Assembly: GCA_036274195.1 (NCBI GenBank)
Contig: DASUGD010000271.1
Coordinates: 23,220-87,219, forward strand
Direction of reading: 5' to 3'
From: JAJKIV01 sp036274195
GTDB lineage: Bacteria > Gemmatimonadota > Gemmatimonadetes > Gemmatimonadales > Gemmatimonadaceae
DNA length: 64,000 nucleotides
Below are positions 36,775-45,248 of the stretch, in pieces. The stretch's first letter is position 1. Each line of letters starts with the position of its first letter. The notes below the pieces were generated by a model. It searched no databases. It was not told the DNA's origin and saw nothing but the letters and a program-made list of their open reading frames with translations. Both the position numbers and the translations under genes were made by a program.

Positions 36775-38156
36775 GGCTTCTCCCGCGTCAGCCGAGCCTC
36801 ACCAGCGACGCTGTTGGCGTCGAACAGCTCGCGCCCCACGAGCATCTCGAGGTCCGCCCACGCCTTTCCCTGCTCGGCGTCGAGCGTGAACAGCTCCTGA
36901 CGGTACGTGTTGACGGTCATCCGATTGTCGAGGAGCGTCATGAAGTCCACGCCGCCCACGCGGTACGCCGCGAGCGATGACGCCGCGGTGGCTTCCGCCT
37001 GCGGGATCACCGTCGTGCGGTACAGCGCGGCGAGATTGCGTGCCCGCGTTAGGCTCGCGTACGCCTCCGTCACCCGCGCCCGCGTTTCGGCGTGCATCGC
37101 CGCCAGGTCGGCCGCGGCCATCTTCCGCATCGCGTCCGTCTCCTCGCGCATGCGGAGTTGGCGCCGCCCGGCGAACACCGGAACCGACGCGCCGACCATG
37201 AGGCTCCCCATCCGTTCGGTTCCCATTTCACCGCTTTGCGTCCCGTACTGAAGGCCAATCGTGACATCCGGCCAGATCTCGCGTCGCGCGAGGCTCGCCT
37301 GCGCATCGGCCGCTTGCAGATCGCGCTCACCGGCCCGGAGCATCGGGCGTCCGGTCTCTGCGAGCGATACGAGCGAATCCATCGACGGCACCGAGTCGGG
37401 GAACGCCGGGAGGGCGGGCGACGGCCACGACTCGCGGCCGGGGCGGTCGAGGAGCGCATCGAGGCGAGCGGCCATTCCCGTACGCATTGTCGTCATGCGG
37501 ACGGTGTCCTCCACCATCCGCGCGATCTCGACTTGAGCGCGGAGCACATCCGCCTGGCGCCCCTCGCCGACGCGATACATCGCCTCCGCAGTTCTACGTA
37601 TGTCCTGCAGCAGCCCAAGTGTCTCGCGCATGACGGCGAGACGCTGATCCGTCTGGTACAGATCGTAGAACGCCATCGCGACGTCGCTTCGAAGCTCCCA
37701 TTGCACTGCCCGCACGCGTTCGGCCTGCGCGGACGCCTGGAAGGATGCGACGCGGCCCGAGAGGCCCAGCTTCCCGGCCACCGGCAGCATCTGCATGAGC
37801 TGGAGCTGCACCATGCCTAACGGGTCCATCGGCCGGAGGCCGGGCAGCGTGTAGTTCATGAACCCGAGCTGGAGCTGCGGATCGGGCGGAAGTTTCGCCG
37901 ACGACACACGGGCCTCCGCCGCGCTGGCGAGGGCCCGGGCCGCCGCGACTCGCGGGCTGTCGCGCTGGGCTTCGTCGTACAGCTCTCCCAGGCGGAGCGA
38001 TTGCCCGCTCGTCGCGCGATCCTGGGCTCCGGCCGTCAGGATCGCGGCCGATGCCGATAGACCCCACAGCACGCTCGCCGTGGTCAGTATGGCACGCGTT
38101 CGCTCGCGGCGATGGCTACGCCGACGACTATCAATGACTCTCTTGATGAGTGACAC
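36771..38156 (-). CDS. cusC: TolC-family outer-membrane channel of the metal efflux system (CusC-like)
   Basis: A 461-residue outer-membrane efflux protein. It has a signal-type N terminus (ASVLWGLSASAAILTAGAQ) and two structural repeats rich in long helices (about 55-250 and 260-450) such as SPRVAAARALASAAEARVSSA and TRARVTEAYASLTRARNLAALY, as in TolC/CusC trimers. No lipobox Cys is seen. It overlaps the adaptor gene by ATGA-type coupling. It is the first large gene of the cusCBA operon and follows a small secreted protein by 113 bp. Confidence 0.9.
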   Translation of the reverse strand: MSLIKRVIDSRRRSHRRERTRAILTTASVLWGLSASAAILTAGAQDRATSGQSLRLGELYDEAQRDSPRVAAARALASAAEARVSSAKLPPDPQLQLGFMNYTLPGLRPMDPLGMVQLQLMQMLPVAGKLGLSGRVASFQASAQAERVRAVQWELRSDVAMAFYDLYQTDQRLAVMRETLGLLQDIRRTAEAMYRVGEGRQADVLRAQVEIARMVEDTVRMTTMRTGMAARLDALLDRPGRESWPSPALPAFPDSVPSMDSLVSLAETGRPMLRAGERDLQAADAQASLARREIWPDVTIGLQYGTQSGEMGTERMGSLMVGASVPVFAGRRQLRMREETDAMRKMAAADLAAMHAETRARVTEAYASLTRARNLAALYRTTVIPQAEATAASSLAAYRVGGVDFMTLLDNRMTVNTYRQELFTLDAEQGKAWADLEMLVGRELFDANSVAGEARLTREKP

Positions 38157-38269
38157 GCTCGACTCCGGGTTACGGCTCCCGTTTGATGAACCGGAAGCGC
38201 GACATCACCTCGTCCGGGGCGCCGGCGATGTGGCGGCGGCGGACGACTCACGTTGTGCCTGTGAGGGAG

Positions 38270-38626
38270 TTACGAGCGTGGAGGTGGGAGCTCCGGAGCA
38301 GTGGTGCGTGTCGGAGGTGCGAGCACGCGGCTCGGGACGCCGCGGTCGGCTGGTGCGACGACGATGCTCATGCCCGCAACCGCCGCGCCGAGCACGACCG
38401 ACGCGCAGGCCGTCATCGAATCGCAGGAGGCCGGGGTGTGGTGCGCAGGACAAGGCGAGTCGTCCGGGGTCGCCGAGCGGATGGATCCGTCCATCGACAT
38501 CTCGCTGTGATCGCTCACCGCAGCATCCGCCCCCCACACGTGCGTCATGCACGCGACGCGCCATCCCCCCAGCGTAAGGTGGAGGAGCAGTAAAGCGGTC
38601 ACGATTCCCACGACGCGATGGAGCAT
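38270..38626 (-). CDS. Small secreted Met/His/Cys-rich protein linked to metal efflux
   Basis: A 118-residue protein with an N-terminal signal (VVGIVTALLLLHLTLGGWRV) and a mature part with possible metal ligands: CMTHVWG, DHSEMSMDGS, CPAHHTPASCDSMTAC, and a C-terminal hydrophobic segment. It precedes cusCBA on the same strand, so a periplasmic metal carrier or sensor role comparable to CusF is plausible, though the sequence is not CusF-like. I do not recognise the family. Confidence 0.6.
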   Translation of the reverse strand: MLHRVVGIVTALLLLHLTLGGWRVACMTHVWGADAAVSDHSEMSMDGSIRSATPDDSPCPAHHTPASCDSMTACASVVLGAAVAGMSIVVAPADRGVPSRVLAPPTRTTAPELPPPRS

Positions 38627-38785
38627 GCTCGCATAGTAGCGCGTCCGCGACGTCGCCGCGGTAGGGTAGTCATGGTGGAGTTGTCCGGAAATTCCCGACG
38701 GACCGTGACGACAGGCAAGCGCGCGCGAGCCTACGCCGGCGGAACGGCCATCAGTCGGGAAATGGCCGCGTCGTTGCCGGGAATC

Positions 38786-38821
38786 GGCCGAGCGCGCAGG
38801 CCGCTAAGCGCGCGCTCGGCC
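38786..38821. other. Perfect 12-bp-arm hairpin in divergent gap
   Basis: GGCCGAGCGCGC (38786-38797) pairs with GCGCGCTCGGCC (38810-38821) around a 12-nt loop. It lies in the 316-bp gap between the small secreted protein and the methyltransferase, which also holds an odd palindrome GGAA-A-TTCC at 38687-38695 and a direct repeat TTGCCTTTGCT about 27 bp apart. No T-run follows, so it is more likely a regulatory or cruciform site than a simple terminator. I see no gene in 38627-38942. Confidence 0.45.
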
Positions 38822-38942
38822 CTATGCCTGGTGGCTCACTTTGCCTTTGCTCTATCGTTCAATTGCCTTTGCTGATCGAGGCCGCGTGTGTTACTGGGCG
38901 CCGCATCGCGCCGAATGCCGACCTGAACGCCCGAACCGAGCC

Positions 38943-39599
38943 ATGTCATGCGCGCAGTGTAAGGGAATCGAGAGTCAATTCGACCGCGGCGAGGCGAGAA
39001 AGAAGCTCCGCCACTATCGGCGCCGCGGGCCTGACAAGACGACGCGGATGCTCATCGAGGATCTGCGCGCCGCGCTTGCCGCAAGCGACGCTCACGACTC
39101 GGTGCTGCTCGACATCGGCGCCGGGATAGGCGCGATCCATCACGAGCTGCTCAATGGCCGCGTGAGCCGGGCCGTGCACGTCGACGCGTCCACGGCGCAG
39201 CTGGCCGCGGCTCGCGAGGAGACGGAGCGCCGAGGCCACAGTGGACGCGTGGAGTTCGTGTTCGGCGACTTCGTCGCGCTCGCCGACACCATCCCCGCAG
39301 CCGACATCGTCACGCTCGACCGCGTGATCTGCTGCTTCGACGACATGCACGGCCTCGTACGGCGTTCGGCCCGAAAGGCCGGCCGGCTATACGGCGCCGT
39401 GTACCCGAGGCAGATCGGCTGGATGCGCATCGCGATCGCCGCGGTCAACCTTTTCCAGCGGCTCAAGCGCACCACGTTCCGCGTCTTCCTTCACGACCCG
39501 GCCGCCATTGATGCCGAGCTTCGTGCCGCGGGGCTCGAGCGCAGGTCATGGCGCCAGACGTTAGGCTGGGAAGTGGTCGTGTACGCGCGCGCGTCGTGA
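38943..39599 (+). CDS. Class I SAM-dependent methyltransferase
   Basis: A 218-residue methyltransferase. The SAM-binding loop VLLDIGAGIGAIHHELL (about 55-71), acidic strand end AVHVDAS, FVFGDFVALADTIPAADIVTLD motif, and C-terminal GLERRSWRQTLGWEVVVY are typical of class I enzymes of the UbiE/BchM type. A CAQC motif at residues 3-6 is unusual. I start at ATG 38943; there is no clear ribosome site, and the open frame continues upstream without family similarity. The substrate is unknown. It lies 30 bp before the DUF3465 gene. Confidence 0.8.
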   Translation: MSCAQCKGIESQFDRGEARKKLRHYRRRGPDKTTRMLIEDLRAALAASDAHDSVLLDIGAGIGAIHHELLNGRVSRAVHVDASTAQLAAAREETERRGHSGRVEFVFGDFVALADTIPAADIVTLDRVICCFDDMHGLVRRSARKAGRLYGAVYPRQIGWMRIAIAAVNLFQRLKRTTFRVFLHDPAAIDAELRAAGLERRSWRQTLGWEVVVYARAS

Positions 39600-39629
39600 A
39601 TCCCCGTACGTCATTCGCCGGAGGACTTT

Positions 39630-40127
39630 GTGAAGCGGTTCTTCCTCGTCATCGCCGCGGTCATTGGTCTCTACCTCGCGGTTCGCGTCGTGCGACACCC
39701 GGCCTCGCTGACCAGCCCCGCGCCGAGGGCGGTTGGCGCCGCGACTGCGCCCACGCCCGCGCTCCCTGGCACGACCCCGACGCCGAGCCTCTCGGACAAC
39801 GCCGCCATCGGCCGCGCGTTCGCGAACCGCGCCCGGGACGTTCGCGTCGACGGCAGCGGTTCCGTGTCGCGGGTGCTTTCCGATGACAACCAGGGCGGAC
39901 GACACCAACGCTTTCTCGTCCTGCTCCCGACGGGCCAATCGATCCTGATCGTGCACAACATCGACATTGCGCCGCGCGTCGAGAACCTGCGAGTCGGCGA
40001 CGAAGTCGAGTTCGAGGGCGAGTATGTCTGGAACGATCAGGGTGGCATCGTGCACTGGACGCATCGCGACCCATCGCGTCGGCACAGACCCGGCTGGGTG
40101 AAGCACGCCGGACACATATATCAGTGA
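39630..40127 (+). CDS. DUF3465 family periplasmic protein
   Basis: A 165-residue protein with an N-terminal membrane anchor (FFLVIAAVIGLYLAVRVV), a Pro/Ala/Thr linker and the DUF3465 beta domain (about 60-165): GSVSRVLSDDNQGGRHQRF, LIVHNIDIAPRVENL, GDEVEFEGEYVWND and the ending HWTHRDP then GWVKHAGHIYQ, closely matching the family pattern. It likely has an OB-type fold; function is unknown. GTG start with GGAGG five nt upstream. It converges with the hydrolase remnant. Confidence 0.9.
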   Translation: MKRFFLVIAAVIGLYLAVRVVRHPASLTSPAPRAVGAATAPTPALPGTTPTPSLSDNAAIGRAFANRARDVRVDGSGSVSRVLSDDNQGGRHQRFLVLLPTGQSILIVHNIDIAPRVENLRVGDEVEFEGEYVWNDQGGIVHWTHRDPSRRHRPGWVKHAGHIYQ

Positions 40128-40146
40128 GCGCGCTGGAGCGCTCCGC

Positions 40147-40720
40147 TCATCGAGACCCGGCTGCCTCGATCACGGCGTCGGCGAACGCTTGTGGCGCTTC
40201 CTGCGGCAGGTTGTGCCCTACTCCGCCCTGGATGATCCGGTGCGCGTACTTGCCGGAAACCGGCCACCACCGCACTCTCGATCTCGAGCGCATCCATGAG
40301 CGCGATGATGTCGAGCGCGACGACGGACTGCTGGCCGTTGCGAACCGTGGTATTCGAGAGAAATCGCGTCGTGCCATAGCCGCGCAAGTGCGGCACGATC
40401 ACGCGGAAGCCCGCCTTCGCGAGCAGCGGCGAGACCTCCGCGAAGCTGTGGATGTCGTAGGGCCAGCCGTGCAGAAGGATCACTGGCCGACCGTTGGCTC
40501 GGCCGTCCTCGGCGTAGCCGATATTCAGGAGCCCGGCATCGATCTGCTTCAGCGGAGCGAACGAGTCACGCGGCTCTGGCGCGCCCGATGTTGGGCGCGC
40601 GGAACCGATCATGGTCCATTGGGCGTGTGCCGAGCCAACCAGCCAGAGCTTCGTGGCGGCGAGTGTAGTCACCGCGCTCCCGAGGAACCGTCTGCGGCCC
40701 CGTCTCGTGTCGTCCGACAT
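40147..40720 (-). pseudogene. Decayed alpha/beta hydrolase with internal deletion and frame change
   Basis: The N-terminal part is intact: a twin-arginine signal (RRGRRRFLGSAVTTLAATKLW), then VILLHGWPYDIHSFAEVSPLL and VIVPHLRGYGTTRF, up to ALEIESAVVAG. At about 40255 the sequence jumps, in another frame, to the family C terminus VSGKYAHRIIQGGVGHNLPQ, skipping roughly 130 residues including the nucleophile and catalytic Asp. The remaining gene cannot encode an active enzyme. The ATG at 40718-40720 is the probable original start. Confidence 0.8.
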
Positions 40721-40921
40721 GTTCGTTGCTCCAATCGAGATCACCACGAGGACAATGTGGCCCGCGGCTGGGGTCGAGCGATCATCCTTATGGTGTTGGT
40801 CCGCTGGGGGCACCGCCGACAGGCCATGAGCACGAAGTATCTTTCCGACTACGCGCGAACGTCGACGCCATCAGGATACGTCGGCGGCGCCCAGAGACGA
40901 GCACTGCGGGAGGATGCTGCG

Positions 40922-41476
40922 ATGGGGAAGACCGAGGTGAACGAGAACGGCGGGGCAACTACTGCATCGACTGTTGCCACAGGACGTCAGACGGAGGTGG
41001 CCGTGCTCGCGGGCGGCTGCTTCTGGGGCGTCGAGGATATTCTGCGTGACGTACCGGGCGTGATCGACACCGACGTCGGGTACACGGGCGGCTGGCTGGA
41101 GAACCCGAGATATGACGACACGCACGACAGCAAGTCGGGTCATGCCGAGGCCGTCCGCGTGACGTTCGATCCAGCGGTACTCAGTTACGAGGACCTGCTC
41201 GAGCAGTGGTTCTTCCGGCTGCACGACCCGACCACGCTCAACCGCCAGGGCAACGACATCGGCACCCAGTATCGCTCGGCGATCTTCCCGCAGTCGCCGG
41301 AGCAGAAGGCGACGGCGGAGCGCGTGATCGCGCGCGTGCAGGCGTCGGGGAAGTGGAAGCGGCCGATCACGACGTCGATCGAGCCTGCCTCCACGTGGTA
41401 CAGCGCGGAGGCATATCACCAGGATTACCTCCGGAAGAACCCGGGTGGCTACACCTGTCACTTCCTGCGTGACTAG
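40922..41476 (+). CDS. msrA: Peptide methionine sulfoxide reductase MsrA
   Basis: A 184-residue MsrA with the active-site motif GGCFWG (Cys33), VDTDVGYTGG-type loop, GHAEAVRVTFDP, DIGTQYRSAIF and EAYHQDYL, all in family order. It reduces methionine-S-sulfoxide in proteins using thioredoxin. No resolving-Cys pair is obvious beyond the Cys near the C terminus (GGYTCHF). I start at ATG 40922, eight nt after GGGAGG, which is better than an in-frame ATG near 40826. The enzyme is cytosolic and fits the oxidative-stress theme. Confidence 0.95.
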   Translation: MGKTEVNENGGATTASTVATGRQTEVAVLAGGCFWGVEDILRDVPGVIDTDVGYTGGWLENPRYDDTHDSKSGHAEAVRVTFDPAVLSYEDLLEQWFFRLHDPTTLNRQGNDIGTQYRSAIFPQSPEQKATAERVIARVQASGKWKRPITTSIEPASTWYSAEAYHQDYLRKNPGGYTCHFLRD

Positions 41477-41533
41477 TACGACCCTGATGCCGGTGCGCTG
41501 GCTCGCGAGCCGAGCCCGGATCAACGGCAAGGC

Positions 41534-42110
41534 CTAACGCGGATTGACTACGGTCAGTACGATTTCGCGGATTGGCTCCCAAATCCGCGAAATCGGCGTG
41601 GGCATCGGTTGTCGGATCAGCTGATACACCCGCTGTTCGGTGACGGTACCGTTTCCCGGTTGGTCGGCGTCCCCCCCATGCGCCGCCGCCGGCGGTCGTC
41701 CATCCACCAGCACGCGGAACCGGACCGGCACGCCTCGCGTTGCCGGCCCCATGATGAGGTTGACATCGCGGCCGTGGAAGCGATAGGCGATCCGCCCGTT
41801 AGGCACGTTGAGCGCCGCGGCCCGCTGCGTGACGGTCCAGTCACCCGAGAGCGCCCACTGATTGAGCCGCAACTGCTGAGGGACAGCGTACACGCGACGC
41901 TGGTCGACCGCGGCGCCGCCAGGGGATGAGAGTTCTCGGCTTGCCCAAACCCGACATACGTCTCGGGCGACTTGAGGTTGCCCCAGTCCGCGGCGACCTC
42001 GCCGCCCTGCGGTACGACCGAGACCAGCTCCGAGGCCTAACAAGCGCCGGCGATCGTGGTCGATGGGGTCTGGCATACGGTCAGGATCATATCCGAGCCG
42101 TGCCCGCGGC
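41534..42110 (-). pseudogene. Remnant of a DipZ-type thioredoxin protein C-terminal domain
   Basis: Two frames together give the C-terminal carbohydrate-binding-like domain of DipZ/thioredoxin-like proteins. One frame reads ELVSVVPQGGEVAADWGNLK then PETYVGFGQAEN, and a second, after a frameshift near 42000, reads SSPGGAAVDQ, then LRLNQWALSGDWTV, RIAYRFHGRDVNLIMGPA and GNGTVTEQRVYQLIRQ. The end runs into unrelated codons. The large N-terminal part (membrane and thioredoxin domains) is missing, so this is a decayed fragment. It lies divergent from the BIG2 gene. Confidence 0.7.
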
Positions 42111-42247
42111 TCCATTACACGATGGTATCGGCCGCGGTCGCGTTAGGTAGGGACCACGCCACGGCTGGCGTAAGACCACCGGGCACCCTGTTTTCCACGT
42201 TTCTCGCGCCTCGCGGGTTCGATTTCTGCAATACGAGCCCGTTGCGT

Positions 42248-43372
42248 ATGACAAACCGAGAGCCGACGTGGATGCGCCTAGCACTGGCCGCGGCTGCCGC
42301 TGTCGCTCTCGTCGCGTGCGGGAAGGATGGGCTCGAACCCTCGCACGGACAGGTCGCAAGCGTAGAAGTTGCGCCGCCCACCGCAAGCGTCGCGGTCGGC
42401 GCGACGGTGACGCTCACCGCGTCTGCGCTCGACGCGTCCGGCAACGTGGTCACCGGCCGGAAGGTGGTCTGGGCGGCCGGCGACTCCAACCTCGCGACGG
42501 TCTCCGCCGCCGGTGTCGTCACGGGACGGCGGGTCGGCACCGTGCCCGTCGCCGCCAGCGTCGAAGGGAAAGCCGCGGTCGCCCAGATCCGGGTAACGCC
42601 GGTCCCGGTTGTCGCCGTGCGTCTGTCGCCCATGAGTCGCGACCTCACGGTCGGCGGGACCGTGCAGCTCACGGCCGAGCCGCTGGACGCCAAAGGCGCT
42701 GTGCTGTCCGGCCGCTCGATCGCGTGGAGCTCGAGCCGCACCAGCGTCGCAACCGTGAGCGGGAGCGGCGCCGTCACGGCCCGCTCGCCCGGGAGTGCCA
42801 TCATCACGGCGACGGTCGAAGGCAAGAACGGCGTCGCGGCAATTACGGTCGCCCCGGCATCGGTCGCCTCGGTCGCCGTGAGCCCCACCTCGGCGACGCT
42901 CGTCGTCGGGGAGACCGTGCAGCTCGGTGCCCAGCCCCGCGACGCGTCGGGCCAGCCACTCGGCGGCCGGGCGGTGACGTGGTCGACGGATCGGTCGGCC
43001 GTCGCGACGGTCACATCGACGGGGGTCGTAACCGCGCTGTCTCCGGGGATGGCGACCATCACGGCGGCGAGCGAGGGGCGGCGCGGTAGCGCGACGATCG
43101 TCGTGCGCGCCCCGTCGGTCAACCGCGTACAGGTCACGCCGGCCTCGACCACCGTCAAGGCGGGTGGCTCCTTCCGGCTCACCGCGAACGTCTACGACTC
43201 GCGCGGGAACATCATGACCGAGGCGCGGGTGGAGTGGGCGAGCAGCGACACACGGATCGCGGTCGTGGATAACGCCGGTGGCGTACTCGCCTTGAGGGAA
43301 GGGTCGGCGGTCATCACGGCAACGAGCGGTGGCAAATCGGGGAGTGCGTCTGTTCGCGTGAGGAAGAGGTAG
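42248..43372 (+). CDS. Lipoprotein with four BIG2 Ig-like domains
   Basis: A 374-residue surface protein. The signal ends in a lipobox (AAAVALVAC), and four bacterial Ig-like (BIG2) domains of about 85 residues follow, each with a start such as VASVEVAPPTASVAVGATVT, a middle WSSSRTSVATVSGSGAVTA and an end GSAIITATVEGK. Such proteins act in adhesion or as structural surface modules. The start is ATG 42248 or a second ATG eight codons later. It converges with the LiaF-like gene 36 bp away. Confidence 0.88.
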   Translation: MTNREPTWMRLALAAAAAVALVACGKDGLEPSHGQVASVEVAPPTASVAVGATVTLTASALDASGNVVTGRKVVWAAGDSNLATVSAAGVVTGRRVGTVPVAASVEGKAAVAQIRVTPVPVVAVRLSPMSRDLTVGGTVQLTAEPLDAKGAVLSGRSIAWSSSRTSVATVSGSGAVTARSPGSAIITATVEGKNGVAAITVAPASVASVAVSPTSATLVVGETVQLGAQPRDASGQPLGGRAVTWSTDRSAVATVTSTGVVTALSPGMATITAASEGRRGSATIVVRAPSVNRVQVTPASTTVKAGGSFRLTANVYDSRGNIMTEARVEWASSDTRIAVVDNAGGVLALREGSAVITATSGGKSGSASVRVRKR

Positions 43373-43408
43373 AGTGGCAGACGAGGCATGGCATGACTCG
43401 CAAGAAGT

Positions 43409-43882
43409 TCAGCCGGTCCCGAGCCATCGTGCACGCAGCCTCTCTAACCAGCCCGGCGCATTCGGATCGATCACCTTCACTTCCACCGCGCCCATCAACG
43501 CCGTTCCCGTAATGCGCACCAGCGGGGCGTCCGCTGAGCTCACGCCTTCCACCTCTCGCACGACTTCGACGCTGCCCATCACCGGGTCGACGTCGCACTC
43601 GATACGAAGATCGGGCGGCACGAACACCGTGACGTTGGCCATGATGCACTTGATCTCGATGTGAGACGTGCCGGCCCCGATTTGCGCCCGCGTGAGGTCG
43701 ACCTCCGCGTTCCCCCACAGCGCGAACGTGCGGAACAGCCGCGGGAGCGTCCAATCGCCGGCCCGTTTGACGTGGGAGAGAAACGCGACAGTTCCCCGCC
43801 GCTGCGGAACGAGCTCGTCGGCAACCACAACGGGGTGCACGCCGGGCGGTTTGGTGGGCGGCTGGAAGCCGGAAGAAGTCAC
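43409..43882 (-). CDS. LiaF-like protein (cell-wall-active antibiotic response domain)
   Basis: A 157-residue soluble protein whose repeated beta pattern matches the LiaF C-terminal domain: RLFRTFALWGNAEVDLTRAQ, SHIEIKCIMANVTVFVPPDL, PVMGSVEVVREVEG and GTALMGAVEVKVID. In Firmicutes LiaF restrains the LiaRS envelope-stress system; here there is no membrane part and no two-component genes nearby. I start at GTG (43880-43882) after GAGG; the TTG eight codons upstream is less likely. It is followed (upstream on this strand) by the AI-2E transporter gene 75 bp away. Confidence 0.75.
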   Translation of the reverse strand: MTSSGFQPPTKPPGVHPVVVADELVPQRRGTVAFLSHVKRAGDWTLPRLFRTFALWGNAEVDLTRAQIGAGTSHIEIKCIMANVTVFVPPDLRIECDVDPVMGSVEVVREVEGVSSADAPLVRITGTALMGAVEVKVIDPNAPGWLERLRARWLGTG

Positions 43883-43957
43883 AATCGGTCCTCGACTCGC
43901 AATCAACGAAAGAATGACAGCACGATCTCCATTGCGATCAACCCCGCTTCCGCATTG

Positions 43958-45040
43958 CTACGCATCGCTCAGCTGTCGTGCGGCCGCGCGCGATATGTCC
44001 GTTCGCACATCCGTGGCTCCCGCTCCTGAAGGTGCCACCACTCCATCGCTGCCCGCGCCGTACTCGTGACGGTAGGCGTGCAGCAACTCGAACAGATACG
44101 CAATCGCCAGCGGGCCGAGGAGGATGCCGAGAAGCCCGAAATACCTGACGCCCGCAAACGCGCCGACGAGCGTGATCATTGGATGAATGTTCGACACCCG
44201 CTTGTACACGAGCGGGCGAATGAGGTTGTCGACGTTGCTCGCGACTCCGGCGCCGATCACGGCCATCGTGGCCGCCGCACCAAGCCGCTCGTGGGCGAGG
44301 AGAATGATGGTGGCAGGAAGCCAGACCAGACCGCTACCGAGAACCGGCAGTACCGACGCAAGGGCAGTCACGGCTCCCCAGAAAAGTGGGTTCGCGAGAT
44401 CCACGAGCCAGAACCCCACGCCGATCAGGGCCCCCTGTATCACCGCAATGAGCGCCGTCCCGAGCAGCGTCGCCTCCGTCACACCGAAAAAACGACTCGC
44501 CAACGCGTCCGACGTCTGCTGCGAGAACGGAATGTAGCTGCGCGCCACGGTCCATAATTGGGTGCCCGAGCGGAGCAGATAAAACAGGCCGAAGAACGCG
44601 ATGACGATGTTGAGCACGAGCGATGTCGCTCCACCCACGAACCCCACGAGCTGCGACGACAGCCACGACAGCAGCGAGTCCGTCGCCTTCGCCAGCTCCG
44701 GTCCCACCTGAAGGCTGCCTATTCGCATCTGGGCCACGCGAGAGAACACGTCGCTGCTCTGCGCCCGTCGCAGGGCGTCGGGTGCCTGATCGATCAGCAA
44801 ACCGATCAGCCAGGTGGCTGGCAGAGCGATGAGCACGAGCGCCGCCACGAGCACGAGAGCGGCGGCAACGGACGGCTTGATGGCGCGCGCGAGCCACCGA
44901 TACGGATTGACGCAAACCACGTAGAGGACCGCCGCGCCAAGCAGCCCGCTGAAGAAGGGCGACAATCCTATGACGACGACGACCGCGAGGACGAGAATCA
45001 GCAGGGCAGCGCGGTCCCGCGATGTCTGAAGCAATGGCAT
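43958..45040 (-). CDS. AI-2E/PerM family transporter
   Basis: A 360-residue membrane protein with about eight helices in the AI-2E (UPF0118) layout: two N-terminal helix pairs, a soluble helical segment (about 100-150, SSDVFSRVAQMRIGSLQVGP), then GFWLVDLANPLFWGAVTALASVLPVLGSG-type helices with the conserved P-x-x-G, and IHPMITLVGAFAGVRYFGLLGILLGP. Members include E. coli TqsA, a claimed autoinducer-2 exporter, and Na+/H+ antiporters; substrate is unknown. I start at MPLLQT (45040); an in-frame ATG at 45157 would add 39 residues without membrane character. Confidence 0.85.
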   Translation of the reverse strand: MPLLQTSRDRAALLILVLAVVVVIGLSPFFSGLLGAAVLYVVCVNPYRWLARAIKPSVAAALVLVAALVLIALPATWLIGLLIDQAPDALRRAQSSDVFSRVAQMRIGSLQVGPELAKATDSLLSWLSSQLVGFVGGATSLVLNIVIAFFGLFYLLRSGTQLWTVARSYIPFSQQTSDALASRFFGVTEATLLGTALIAVIQGALIGVGFWLVDLANPLFWGAVTALASVLPVLGSGLVWLPATIILLAHERLGAAATMAVIGAGVASNVDNLIRPLVYKRVSNIHPMITLVGAFAGVRYFGLLGILLGPLAIAYLFELLHAYRHEYGAGSDGVVAPSGAGATDVRTDISRAAARQLSDA

Positions 45041-45248
45041 TGGCGGCGAGGTTGGGGAGCTCTGATGCCGACTCGCGTCCGCACGAGTCGCCGGTCGAGT
45101 TTGACCTTCCCGTTCCCCGAATAATCTGGCCTCTCCTGCCGGGGCCGACAGCATCATGACGCGGGCGGCATTCCCTTCCTGACGTTCCGCGACGCGTGTC
45201 GCTAGCGTTCAACTGGTCGACCCATCCCCTGCCGCCGAGGAGGCAACG

